Origin: Microgenomates group bacterium RBG_16_45_19
GTDB taxonomy: Bacteria; Patescibacteriota; Microgenomatia; UBA1400; RBG-16-45-19
NCBI GenBank assembly: GCA_001803415.1
Contig: MHDC01000038.1
Span: 1 to 57,625, forward strand
Reading direction: 5' to 3'
DNA length: 57,625 nucleotides
Positions within the stretch are counted from its first letter, which is position 1; each line of letters opens with the position of its first letter. The position numbers were made by a program, and so were the translations under genes. Below are positions 46,351 to 54,240 of the stretch, in pieces. The notes under the pieces were generated by a model. It was not told the origin of the DNA. It ran no database searches and was given only the letters and a program-made list of their open reading frames with translations.

Positions 46351-46842
46351 ATGCTCTTCGCTTTGATTATTTATCTTCTCTCTCAGTTATCTCCTTACCC
46401 TTCTGCTTCGGTGGCCCCCGTTATTTACCCACTACCGCCGGCCAAATCGGCGCCTCTGGGCGCCGCCCAAGCTACCCCGACTTTAAAGCCTCCGGCTTCA
46501 CCTTTAAATCCAGAGACTCCCCCTAAAGCTCAGGCCGAAAATTTGGCCAGTGGCCAGGTGATCAAGTCGGTGCCAGAAGTGGCCATCAGCCGGTCGCCAG
46601 TGCTGATTCCCTGCCTAATTGATTTACGTAATTGTGAACCCACCGGTAAACCTAAACCGACTCCAACCCCTTTGCCTAAAGTCGAGCCGACCGCCCGCCC
46701 GCTACCGAGGCTGACCCTGAAACCGGAACCGTTACCAATTGAGCCCATTTCCCCTCTTCCCACCGGCTGCCCTCGTCCGGTAAATTATAAATTAGATCAA
46801 CCAGATATCTATATACCTGAGTGTCCCCTGGAATCTATCTAA
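46351..46842 (+). CDS. Secreted or anchored proline-rich protein, unknown function
   Basis: 163 residues. Signal-like N-terminus (MLFALIIYLLSQLSPYPS), then Pro/Lys-rich low-complexity sequence with short regular parts holding four Cys (IPCLIDLRNC and GCPRP, IPECP), possibly two disulfides. The strong site TAGGAGGCC precedes the ATG. The hpt gene starts 3 nt after the stop. Such sequences suggest a cell-wall spanning linker. Confidence 0.6.
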   Translation: MLFALIIYLLSQLSPYPSASVAPVIYPLPPAKSAPLGAAQATPTLKPPASPLNPETPPKAQAENLASGQVIKSVPEVAISRSPVLIPCLIDLRNCEPTGKPKPTPTPLPKVEPTARPLPRLTLKPEPLPIEPISPLPTGCPRPVNYKLDQPDIYIPECPLESI

Positions 46843-46845
46843 TCC

Positions 46846-47361
46846 ATGCCCGTTCGTCAACTCTACTCACCCCCCCAAATTCAACGCAGCATTAACCGCT
46901 TGGCTAAACAAATCGCCGCCGATTATCGGGGTAAACCGCTGATTTTAATCGGTATTCTCCGTGGTGGCTTCATTGTCTTGGCTGACTTAGTTCGGGCTTT
47001 ATGGTTGGCCGGTCATCATGATTTAGATATCGATTTTATTACTACTAGTAGTTATTTAGAGAGTAATATTTCGGCTCAAGTACCACCCAAGATTATCGTT
47101 GATTTAAACCGGAGTCTGGCTGGTCAGCATGTTTTGATTGTTGAAGATATCTGTGATACTGGCCTGACTCTTAACTTAGTCCAAAAGCAGCTTCGGGCGG
47201 CCGGACCCAAATCCTTAAAAACCTTCACCTTTCTTGATAAACCCTCCCGACGTCAAGTCCCGGTTAAACTTGATTATATTGGCTTTACCGTCAACGGTTG
47301 GATCGAGGGTTATGGCCTGGATGCTGATCGGGCTTGTCCCTCAGTTGTGGTCAAAACCTAA
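46846..47361 (+). CDS. hpt: Hypoxanthine phosphoribosyltransferase
   Basis: 171 residues. The PRPP motif is VLIVEDICDTGLTL, the early loop is LIGILRGGFIV, and the base-binding end VDYIGF-like LDYIGFTVNGWIEGYGLD is present. Purine salvage, which is expected in organisms that scavenge nucleotides. Confidence 0.93.
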   Translation: MPVRQLYSPPQIQRSINRLAKQIAADYRGKPLILIGILRGGFIVLADLVRALWLAGHHDLDIDFITTSSYLESNISAQVPPKIIVDLNRSLAGQHVLIVEDICDTGLTLNLVQKQLRAAGPKSLKTFTFLDKPSRRQVPVKLDYIGFTVNGWIEGYGLDADRACPSVVVKT

Positions 47362-47362
47362 A

Positions 47363-47890
47363 TTACCGGATAAATAGGAATGCTGCGGTTTGATTAACGA
47401 TCTCCCCGCAACCATAAGTCCACTCGGCCAGTAGATTGTCTCGGTGTCCGCCACTCTCAATCCAAGCTTGGACTACGGCCGCCGTGGATACATCCGTCCC
47501 CCACCATAAATTTTCGGCGCTGGCTGAATGAGGCATCGCTTTAATTGCCTCCAGGTAACCGCTATGGTCTAAATTCCGGCCGACTGCTGCCGCCCGCCCT
47601 CTTGCTGCCTCACATAAAGCCGTCAATGGCTTTAACTCTGATTTGCCCTGTTGTCTTCGGTAATCATTCACCGCCGCTAGTAAGGGGGGAGTTGGCCGCT
47701 CCATCTGTCTCGCCGGTGGTCCGGTTGGTATTGGCGTCGGTGCTTCTGGTCTGGCTATGAGTGAGCTGATCGTGGCTTCAGGCTTATGCTGATAGTAGAC
47801 ATCACTGTAATTGGTTACTTTTGGCCAACTGGTAATAGTCATCATCCCCAAACTTAATTTCACCATGACCTCGGTCCATTGGTTTATCAT
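47363..47890 (-). CDS. CAP (SCP-like) domain protein
   Basis: 175 residues. A poorly defined N-terminus without a strong signal peptide, a Pro-rich linker, then a CAP domain (about 72-175): LLAAVNDYRRQQGKSELKPL, ALCEAARGRAA, SAENLWWG, AWIESGGHRDNLL, YGCGE. It is the second CAP protein in the window, with 29348-30340. The stop is one base from the hpt stop. Confidence 0.8.
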   Translation of the reverse strand: MINQWTEVMVKLSLGMMTITSWPKVTNYSDVYYQHKPEATISSLIARPEAPTPIPTGPPARQMERPTPPLLAAVNDYRRQQGKSELKPLTALCEAARGRAAAVGRNLDHSGYLEAIKAMPHSASAENLWWGTDVSTAAVVQAWIESGGHRDNLLAEWTYGCGEIVNQTAAFLFIR

Positions 47891-47988
47891 TCAATAAATT
47901 AAATAATTAAACAATACTTTAAAATAACCACACATCCACCCAAAATTCAACCGCATTTACCTATACCCTCAAGATACTTTTCTTAAGT

Positions 47989-48000
47989 TATAATACGCAC
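47989..48000 (+). promoter_or_regulatory. dsbB -10 box directly before the start codon
   Basis: A consensus TATAAT at 47989-47994 ends 6 nt before the ATG at 48001. No ribosome binding site can fit, so the mRNA is probably leaderless. No good -35 is visible. Confidence 0.65.
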
Positions 48001-48453
48001 ATGAAACCCATCAAATCACTTATCCAAACCTACCCTTATCGGACTGTCGCTTTGATTCAGTCACTGATCGCTACCGTCGGTAGTTTATTCCTTAGCCAAG
48101 TTTGGCTCTTAGTCCCCTGTGAACTGTGTTGGTTTCAACGGATCTTTATGTATCCCCTACCATTTATTCTGGGGATCGGTTTGATCAGACGGGAAACTAA
48201 ACTTTATCAATATGTCTTACCCCTCAGTTTGATTGGTCTAACCATCGCCGCCTACCATACCTATCTCTACTATTACGCTAACTATTCTCTCAACGGTGCC
48301 AACGAGACCGTCATGATCGCTTGCAGCGGTGGTGTCTCCTGTACTAATCAACTGATTGAATGGTTTGGGTTTATTACCGTCCCCTTGCTCTCATTTCTTG
48401 CCTTCTCAGTTATCACCCTAGCCATGCTCAAGGAACGCCACGACTCCATCTAA
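48001..48453 (+). CDS. DsbB/BdbC-type disulfide oxidoreductase
   Basis: 150 residues, four helices. The first redox pair is C40-x-x-C43 (CELCWFQR) and the second is in the loop with ACSGGVSC. Passes electrons from DsbA-like proteins to quinone. Its likely partners are the two DsbA-like proteins at 38707-41617. Confidence 0.92.
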   Translation: MKPIKSLIQTYPYRTVALIQSLIATVGSLFLSQVWLLVPCELCWFQRIFMYPLPFILGIGLIRRETKLYQYVLPLSLIGLTIAAYHTYLYYYANYSLNGANETVMIACSGGVSCTNQLIEWFGFITVPLLSFLAFSVITLAMLKERHDSI

Positions 48454-48470
48454 TCAATAGCTTTCCCTTG

Positions 48471-48571
48471 GTCGCAATTACTGAACGAAGCTCGAACCTT
48501 TATTGAACGAAACTCCGACTGATTGCCGCGCTTTGCGCGGCATAAACTGAACGCTCAGGCGGGCTAAAAGG
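48471..48571. repeat. Left 101-bp inverted repeat of the glycan island
   Basis: This segment is the reverse complement of 53326-53426 with 99 of 101 bases matching (two A/T differences). It contains the hairpin GCCGCGC-TTT-GCGCGGC (48525-48541). Its outer end covers the last 31 codons of the neighbouring gene, so that gene's C-terminus is encoded by the repeat. Confidence 0.9.
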
Positions 48572-49602
48572 TAAGATAATAATGATTCAGCTCCTTGGTT
48601 TAGGTTGATTCCTTTTTCCTCTAATCCGTCATATACTCCACCTGTATTCTGATCAACCATTCTAGCCCCCAAAATATTTCTCCCATGATACCAATCGAGA
48701 GCTTTTTGGGCCCAATCTAAATATTTTTTTTCTTTGGTAACCGAAAACGCTTCGGTGCAGGCTTCCACCACTGAACCCGCCTCAATCGGTTGTTGCACGA
48801 AAAGAGCTTTTTTGCCGTTTTTTTCAAACCACCCTCGATAACCCGGAAAAGAAAAACAGTCTAATTTTTTGTCATAAATCTGTTCCAGTAATAAATCTAA
48901 AGATTCCTTAGCGATATTCAAATATTTTATATTGCCAAAAACTGAGTAAGCCCAAAACAAAGCCCATGGCAATCTCCCAATATCATATGTAATCTTATCC
49001 TCAAACCATCTCCACGAAATGTCAGAGTTTTTTTCGTAGCTGGTTATTAATTCATCAGATAATATTATTGCCATTTTTTTAAAGTCATATTTACTCATCT
49101 GTCCAATTTTTTTTTTGGAGATTTTAACCTTTATATAATTTTCTAACACCGATCCCAGTTTGGAGCTACACTGATCTCTCACCAATAGACCGTAAATCAA
49201 CCATGCCTTGCTCCTAAGGGATTCTACCTTTTCGATATATTTTACGTACTGATCAAATAAGAACATGCCTGTCAGTTTCTGGTCATCCCTTAACCCCAGT
49301 TTTATAGTATCCGCTAATCCCGCCATTGCCCGGCCAAAATTTTCTCCAATGGACTCATTTTCCCAAACCAAATTCTGATTCAGATCATTCTTATAACTAT
49401 ATTTCCCAGCAGCCGATACTAAAAATTTCAAGTAAATATCAACCAATTTTTCCTCTTTCAATCGAAGTGCCACCTGTAAAGCTCGCGCATTATCATCCAC
49501 GCAGTACCCCTCCCGCAAATCTGGCGTAGCTATCAAACAATGCTCTGCTATCCCGACCATGTCCGTCATCCGATAAAGGTGATCAAGCTTTGGTTTATTC
49601 AT
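48478..49602 (-). CDS. Alpha/alpha-barrel (glycoside-hydrolase-like) protein of GH130/GT4 clusters
   Basis: 374 residues. Starts LDHLYRMTDMVGIAEH and then GYCVDDNARALQVALRL, a pattern seen in six-hairpin glycosidase-like proteins found beside GT4 and GH130 genes. Later segments WENESIGENFGRAMAGLA and QQPIEAGSVVEACTEAF fit repeated helical hairpins. The last residues (after LLARLSVQF) come from the inverted repeat, so the native C-terminus may be lost. It overlaps the preceding GT gene by 8 nt. Last gene of the island operon. Enzyme activity unknown. Confidence 0.65.
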   Translation of the reverse strand: MNKPKLDHLYRMTDMVGIAEHCLIATPDLREGYCVDDNARALQVALRLKEEKLVDIYLKFLVSAAGKYSYKNDLNQNLVWENESIGENFGRAMAGLADTIKLGLRDDQKLTGMFLFDQYVKYIEKVESLRSKAWLIYGLLVRDQCSSKLGSVLENYIKVKISKKKIGQMSKYDFKKMAIILSDELITSYEKNSDISWRWFEDKITYDIGRLPWALFWAYSVFGNIKYLNIAKESLDLLLEQIYDKKLDCFSFPGYRGWFEKNGKKALFVQQPIEAGSVVEACTEAFSVTKEKKYLDWAQKALDWYHGRNILGARMVDQNTGGVYDGLEEKGINLNQGAESLLSYLLARLSVQFMPRKARQSVGVSFNKGSSFVQ

Positions 49603-50626
49603 GTTTTTCCTTTGCCTTCAAAATTTCTTGATATACTTTTTCATAATTATCTACCATTCGTTCCACCGTAAAGTTTTTATCTACTCTTTCCCTACAATTT
49701 TTCCTGGAAATTAGGTCAATATTTTTCATAGCCCGTTCTGCTTCTTTGAGATTTTTAACAACAAAGCCCGTTTTTCGATCGTCAATTACTTCAGGAATAG
49801 ACCCCAATTCCATTCCGATAACGGGTGTCCCAGTTACCATCGCCTCAATGAGAGTTAAGCCAAATCCTTCGGGGTAGGTGTTTAAATGAAGAAAGCCATA
49901 AGCGTTTTTCAACAGAGCTTTCTTGTCTTCCTCGTCGACTAATCCTACATATTGGATTTTAGAATTTAGATGAGGTTTGATTTCTTTTTCAAAGTATTCT
50001 TTATTTTCTGAAGCGATAAGGCCGGCAATTTTTAGGTTAGCGTTTAGTTTTTTTACCAACTTTATCGCATTATGGACACCTTTATCCGGAGATATTCGAC
50101 CGATAAAACAAAAATAATTATCTGGCTTACCGTTATACGGGTACTCGTTTACCGGAATACCGTGATAAATATTGGCTATATAATTTAAATCCGGTGCGTG
50201 TTTTCGATCGGCATAGCTTATTGAAACATAATGGGTATTTGAATATTTTTTGTAAATTTGGATAACTTGCGGAGAGGAAAAACCGTGGATGGTAGTAACA
50301 ACGGGGGTTTTAACCAGTTTTGAGAAAACAAGCGGGTAAGCATCGTAGTGATTATGGATAATATCGTATTGATCTGAGTCTTCAAAAACCGAAGCCGTAT
50401 GAAGGTATTGATAAACTCTTGGTTCTAAACCGGAGTTTTCCATTATCGGTTTAGGACAGACCCATTTTAACCGGGCAGTAGTTACCGAATCTCCTGTTGC
50501 GTAAAGAGTTACTGTATGGCCGAGTTTCACCATTCCTTCTGCGATACGACTGGCAATTAATTCCCACGGGCCGTATGTAGTCGGAGGAGTTCTCCAATGA
50601 ATTGATGAAAGAATAGCAATTTTCAT
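49595..50626 (-). CDS. GT4 family glycosyltransferase
   Basis: 343 residues, GT-B fold. KIAILSSIHWRTPPTTYGPW at the N-terminus, then FIGRISPDKGVHNAI, and the donor-binding segment PEGFGLTLIEAMVTGTPVIG with the EX7E pattern. Probably transfers a nucleotide-sugar residue, perhaps mannose, to a surface or storage glycan. It starts 5 nt after the stop of the upstream GT4 gene. Confidence 0.88.
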   Translation of the reverse strand: MKIAILSSIHWRTPPTTYGPWELIASRIAEGMVKLGHTVTLYATGDSVTTARLKWVCPKPIMENSGLEPRVYQYLHTASVFEDSDQYDIIHNHYDAYPLVFSKLVKTPVVTTIHGFSSPQVIQIYKKYSNTHYVSISYADRKHAPDLNYIANIYHGIPVNEYPYNGKPDNYFCFIGRISPDKGVHNAIKLVKKLNANLKIAGLIASENKEYFEKEIKPHLNSKIQYVGLVDEEDKKALLKNAYGFLHLNTYPEGFGLTLIEAMVTGTPVIGMELGSIPEVIDDRKTGFVVKNLKEAERAMKNIDLISRKNCRERVDKNFTVERMVDNYEKVYQEILKAKEKHE

Positions 50627-50631
50627 TACGT

Positions 50632-51819
50632 TTATTTTTTTAAAATAGTAATTGTTTTAAAAAGATCGAGGTATCGAAGTCCTATATTTGACCAGGTCAT
50701 TAACCTTCCGTAATCGTACGCTTTTTGGCTAATTTTTTCTTTTTTATCCTGATTTTCCCACAATTCTATTACCGCAGAAGCAATCGAGTCAGCGTCCTGA
50801 AAAGGAACAAGAATACCTCTGGTATTGTTTAGAACCTCCTTCGCATATAAATATGGGGTGGAAATACAACATTTTCCTGCGCCTAGGGCATAAGCAAGCG
50901 CTCCGGAGGCAGCTTGTTGGGGATCAAGATACGGGGAGACATAAAAATCAATGGTTTTTAACCAATCGATTAATTCGTCAAGCGAAAGATATTTGTTAAC
51001 AAATTTGACATTCTTTTCTATTTTTAGTCTTTTTATTTCCTTTTCAAGAAAATTGCGGTATTCTTCGCCGTTAGTTTGTAAAAATACCGGGTGTGTTTGT
51101 CCGATTACTAGATATAAAACATTTGGATAAATTTTGGCGATAGTAGCCACGGCATCTAAAGCATACTCAATTCCTCTCGTTGGAGTTAATAGATTAATAT
51201 TACCAAGAATTATCTTTCCGGTAAGTTGTTTTTTCTCCTTATATGTATCTGTCGGAGCAAATGTAAAATCGGGCGTTCCGTGCGGGATGACTATAATTTT
51301 TTCTCTAGAGGCGCTATATGTATTGACCAATTTCTCCTTAATTTTTTCCATCATAACAACGACAGCATCCGATTTTTTAATTAACCTTTTTAAAATTGCT
51401 CCTTCCCGACTGTTTGGATCATCTAGTACGGTGTGGAGGGTAGTTACTAGCGGTTTTTTTAGCGATTCTACAAAAGGAATAATATATTCACCACATTGAC
51501 TGCCGTACAAGCCATATTCGTGTTGGAGTGAGATAATATCAGTACTCGATTGATTAATGTAGTTAGCTGCTTCAAGATAAGTATGTAACTCCTCTTGTTT
51601 AATTTTGTATTTTACTTCCCACGGGTAATTTATACGCTCTTTTGGCCTTGTGGTGGCCATAATTTCTGCCAAATTATGAGGATTAAGTAAGTTGATCGCG
51701 TTAGTTAAATCTTTTGTATAAGTGGCAATACCACACTTACGGGGTATGTATGAAGAAAGGTAAATAACCCTAATTTCTTTAGACTTTGAAGTTAAAAGTT
51801 TTTCTAAGTTTTTTGTTAT
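50632..51819 (-). CDS. GT4 family glycosyltransferase, start codon not standard
   Basis: The GT4 N-terminal motif SSYIPRKCGIATYTKDL is encoded upstream of the first TTG (51672) and ATG (51660), so translation must begin earlier. The frame is open back to a TGA at 51849-51847 but holds no ATG, GTG or TTG there. An ATA at 51819, 9 nt after AAGGAAGG, is the best-spaced candidate (395 residues); ATT codons downstream are alternatives. Later motifs are LQHEYGLYG, VIPHGTPDF, GNINLLTPTRGIEYAL and QQAASGALAYALGAGKC. The 5' end overlaps the GH130 remnant. Sugar unknown. Confidence 0.7.
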   Translation of the reverse strand: MTKNLEKLLTSKSKEIRVIYLSSYIPRKCGIATYTKDLTNAINLLNPHNLAEIMATTRPKERINYPWEVKYKIKQEELHTYLEAANYINQSSTDIISLQHEYGLYGSQCGEYIIPFVESLKKPLVTTLHTVLDDPNSREGAILKRLIKKSDAVVVMMEKIKEKLVNTYSASREKIIVIPHGTPDFTFAPTDTYKEKKQLTGKIILGNINLLTPTRGIEYALDAVATIAKIYPNVLYLVIGQTHPVFLQTNGEEYRNFLEKEIKRLKIEKNVKFVNKYLSLDELIDWLKTIDFYVSPYLDPQQAASGALAYALGAGKCCISTPYLYAKEVLNNTRGILVPFQDADSIASAVIELWENQDKKEKISQKAYDYGRLMTWSNIGLRYLDLFKTITILKK

Positions 51820-51959
51820 ACTTGAGATCCTTCCTTTACTTGCGTTTCATCTCGTTGAGAAATCAGCCCATAATATACCACTAATCTTCCATTTTGTACA
51901 ATTGTGCCGGTTGGAAAAACTACATTGTTTGTTTGTCCTATCTTTTCTTGAGCTGCGTC
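51816..51959 (-). pseudogene. C-terminal remnant of a second GH130 gene
   Basis: Directly past the complete GH130 gene, another frame encodes EKIGQTNNVVFPTGTIVQNG, then RLVVYYGLISQRDETQ and a stop at 51818-51816. It aligns with the end of the complete enzyme (KSGVTNNVVFPTGAVVRDK, then RLYIYYGAAD). Only about 45 residues remain, and there is no own start. A tandem paralogue with a large deletion is the simplest reading. Confidence 0.75.
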
Positions 51960-52951
51960 AACAGCTCTGTGAGGTCAACAGATTTAGCGGCGATTAACTT
52001 GTCAGCAGCCCCATAATAAATATAAAGTCTTTTATCTCTTACTACTGCTCCGGTAGGAAAGACAACATTATTTGTAACACCACTTTTTTCCCAAGAAGCC
52101 TTTGGGGAAAACAGAGGTTCTTTTAATCGCCCCAAAACTTTTAGGGGATTTTTGAGATCAAGTAGGGCAGCGGAGGCGTGATAGATTTTTCCAAAAGGAG
52201 AATCCTGCACCGCATGATAGATAATAAGCCATCCGTCTTTTGTTTCGATAGGGGGACAACCACCGCCAATGTTGCGGTTTTCAAACCAAAAAAGAGGATC
52301 AAGTACAATAAAATCACCTAAATTCTTGAAATAATTGCGCCAGCAGTCTTTTGTAAGTTCGGAGAAATTATTAAAGTAAACAATTTGGATTCCGGGTAAT
52401 ATTCGGTGGAGAAGAGCAAATTTATGATTGAATTTTTGGGGAAAGAGGGAGGCGTCTTTTTCAAATAGCAGAATGTCCTTGCCTTCCCTTTCTTTATAGA
52501 GCATTTCGAACATGGTATATATTTCTCTGACTTTTGACTCGCGAAAAATGTCTTCCGCTTCATCGTAAGAGATTTTCGGCGAGATAAGGCCTTGTTTGGC
52601 GAAATGGACAAGATCTTTACTTGTGGCGTAGGCAATAAGAGCATTTTTACCGTAATGGGCAGTATAGAGAAGGTAATATGTTCCTTCTAAAAGAGTAATT
52701 CTGGGATCTTCTACACCTTTTTTCTCATAATCATATTCCTGGGATAAGATTGGCTCTTTAAGTCTTTTTACAACTTTATTATCTTTCAGCTGGCAGTAGC
52801 CTATGGAAGAAACATCATTGCGGTTAATTGCCCGATAAAACATGTGGGTAATGTCATCCACCTGGATGCAGGCAGGGTTTAAAACACCTTTATTTTCGAA
52901 TTCCAGATTTGTTTTTTCTAAAATTATTCCCTCGTTTTTGACTGTAATCAT
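51938..52951 (-). CDS. GH130 family glycoside phosphorylase/hydrolase
   Basis: 337 residues, five-bladed propeller family acting on beta-mannosides. GVLNPACIQVDDITHMFYRA, the GVEDPRITLLEGTYYLLYTA block, and GGGCPPIETKDGWLIIYHAV are characteristic, as is TNNVVFPTGAVV near the end. Family members phosphorolyse or hydrolyse mannose-containing disaccharides. In an operon with two GT4 proteins it may trim or recycle a mannan-like glycan. Complete to TAG 51940-51938. Confidence 0.85.
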   Translation of the reverse strand: MITVKNEGIILEKTNLEFENKGVLNPACIQVDDITHMFYRAINRNDVSSIGYCQLKDNKVVKRLKEPILSQEYDYEKKGVEDPRITLLEGTYYLLYTAHYGKNALIAYATSKDLVHFAKQGLISPKISYDEAEDIFRESKVREIYTMFEMLYKEREGKDILLFEKDASLFPQKFNHKFALLHRILPGIQIVYFNNFSELTKDCWRNYFKNLGDFIVLDPLFWFENRNIGGGCPPIETKDGWLIIYHAVQDSPFGKIYHASAALLDLKNPLKVLGRLKEPLFSPKASWEKSGVTNNVVFPTGAVVRDKRLYIYYGAADKLIAAKSVDLTELLTQLKKR

Positions 52952-52980
52952 AATCTTTAATTCCTCAATTGGTTAGACTT

Positions 52981-53208
52981 TTATTTACCCTGTAATTGAT
53001 AACCGGTTAATTCATCCAAACCAACCCCGAGGGCTTTCGCCATTTTCTTTAGCGTATCAAGCGTTGGGTTAATATTCTCGCCCTGCTCAATCTTAATAAT
53101 CGTGTTGTTGGCAACATCGGCGAGCTTGGCGAGACGATCTTGCGAAAGCCCCTTTTTCTCTCGTAGCTTCTTAAGATTTTTTGATAGCGGATATTCTTGC
53201 TTTGACAT
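52981..53208 (-). CDS. XRE-family helix-turn-helix regulator
   Basis: 75 residues. LKKLREKKGLSQDRLAKLAD, then VANNTIIKIEQGENINPT and a third helix LDTLKKMAKALGV. It is a single Cro/C1-type domain without a ligand domain. First gene of the island operon, 29 nt before GH130, so it probably controls the operon and itself. Confidence 0.88.
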   Translation of the reverse strand: MSKQEYPLSKNLKKLREKKGLSQDRLAKLADVANNTIIKIEQGENINPTLDTLKKMAKALGVGLDELTGYQLQGK

Positions 53209-53221
53209 AGTTTATCTACAT

Positions 53222-53243
53222 TAGTACTATTTTAATGATACTA
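53222..53243. promoter_or_regulatory. Imperfect inverted repeat before the XRE gene, possible operator
   Basis: TAGTACTATT (53222-53231) and AATGATACTA (53234-53243) match as inverted repeats at 8 of 10 positions. The site is 14 nt upstream of the XRE ATG, among AT-rich promoter-like sequence. Confidence 0.35.
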
Positions 53244-53284
53244 TAAAATACATTTTCAGTCAAAATATTCGGGAGCAATGATTT

Positions 53285-53319
53285 GTTGTGTGCGCACGGA
53301 TGGGCGGCGCAAACACAAC
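53285..53319. repeat. Long hairpin beside the right inverted repeat
   Basis: GTTGTGTGCGC (53285-53295) pairs with GCGCAAACACAAC (53307-53319) with a two-base bulge, loop 11 nt. It has no copy at the left end of the island. Confidence 0.5.
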
Positions 53320-53325
53320 CCCCTT

Positions 53326-53426
53326 CCTTTTAGCCCGCCTGAGCGTTCAGTTTATGCCGCGCAAAGCGCGGCAATCAGTCGGAGTTTCGTTCAAAAAAGG
53401 TACGAGCTTCGTTCAGTAATTGCGAC
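53326..53426. repeat. Right 101-bp inverted repeat of the glycan island
   Basis: Reverse complement of 48471-48571 with two differences. It includes the hairpin GCCGCGC-AAA-GCGCGGC. No gene lies in the 302-bp gap 53209-53510; it holds this repeat, two more hairpins and the promoter of the GT2 gene. Confidence 0.9.
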
Positions 53427-53455
53427 AAAGTTAGAACCGAATTTCGCAATTGTTA

Positions 53456-53470
53456 GCTCGCTTTGCGAGC
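53456..53470. repeat. Short hairpin GCTCGC-TTT-GCGAGC
   Basis: Six-bp stem with TTT loop, the same layout as the hairpin inside the inverted repeats. It lies just before TATAAT (53474-53479) and TGATAAAAT (53481-53489), which are likely -10 elements of the GT2 gene. Confidence 0.5.
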
Positions 53471-53510
53471 AATTATAATCTGATAAAATGATATCAAGAA
53501 TACAACAATT

Positions 53511-54221
53511 ATGAAACTAAATTTTCCTAAATCACCAGCCACCTCTTGGGTTATAAGGACGAAAAATGAAGAAAAATGGTTCGGTAAAGTTTTGGAAACC
53601 CTTTTTATGCAATCTAGGCTTGATTTTGAAGTGATAATCGTAGACTCCGATTCTACAGACAAAACTATCGAAATTACAAAAGACTTTCCGGTTCGAAAGA
53701 TTATTAACGTTTCTGAAAAAGACTTTAATTATAGCTATGCGCTTAATCTTGGAATTAAAGAGTCTTGGGGCGAATACATAGGAATTATTAGCGGCCATTC
53801 GCTTCCTATAAGTCGAACATGGTATCAGGATGGGATGAAGAATTTTGCTGACCCTAAAATGGCAGCAGTGACAGGTTGCTATACGGCATTACCCGATGGT
53901 TCCCTAGATGAGGAACTAGGCGATCTTCATTTTGATCAGAGACGACTGGAAAAAGAGTATTATTGCAAATGGATGACCAACACAAACGTAATTATCAGAA
54001 AGGATTTGTGGAGAAAATACCCATTTGATGAGAGGCTAGAAGAGTGTGAGGACTATGATTGGGCTTGTGAAATGATTGCAAGAGGATGGAATATTGTTAA
54101 AGACCCAAGATTCAACGTTTATCATTCTCATGGCGGGATTGGAAGATCAACTTACAGTGAAAGGGTTCCCACTTGGCAAAGGGTTTGTGCACTTATTGAT
54201 AAAAAGAAAAGACCGAGCTAA
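53511..54221 (+). CDS. GT2 family glycosyltransferase
   Basis: 236 residues, GT-A fold. TSWVIRTKNEEKWFGKVLET at the start, nucleotide-binding FEVIIVDSDSTDKTIEI, the ASP-containing ISGHSLPISRTW region, and EECEDYDWACEMIARGW for the catalytic ED motif. Transfers a sugar to an acceptor at the inner membrane face. It stands outside the inverted-repeat island but shares the AT-rich composition. Confidence 0.88.
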   Translation: MKLNFPKSPATSWVIRTKNEEKWFGKVLETLFMQSRLDFEVIIVDSDSTDKTIEITKDFPVRKIINVSEKDFNYSYALNLGIKESWGEYIGIISGHSLPISRTWYQDGMKNFADPKMAAVTGCYTALPDGSLDEELGDLHFDQRRLEKEYYCKWMTNTNVIIRKDLWRKYPFDERLEECEDYDWACEMIARGWNIVKDPRFNVYHSHGGIGRSTYSERVPTWQRVCALIDKKKRPS

Positions 54222-54240
54222 CCTTCTTGTAGAGGCATAT

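Noticed and set aside
51804-51836. Programmed -1 frameshift at AAAAAAC joining the GH130 remnant to GT4
   Set aside because: The heptamer lies after the remnant's stop and is in register with the GT4 frame, so slipping there would leave, not enter, the GT4 frame.
53278-53478. 66-residue frame across the right inverted repeat
   Set aside because: It only reads through repeat and hairpin sequence, has no ribosome site and no recognisable motif.
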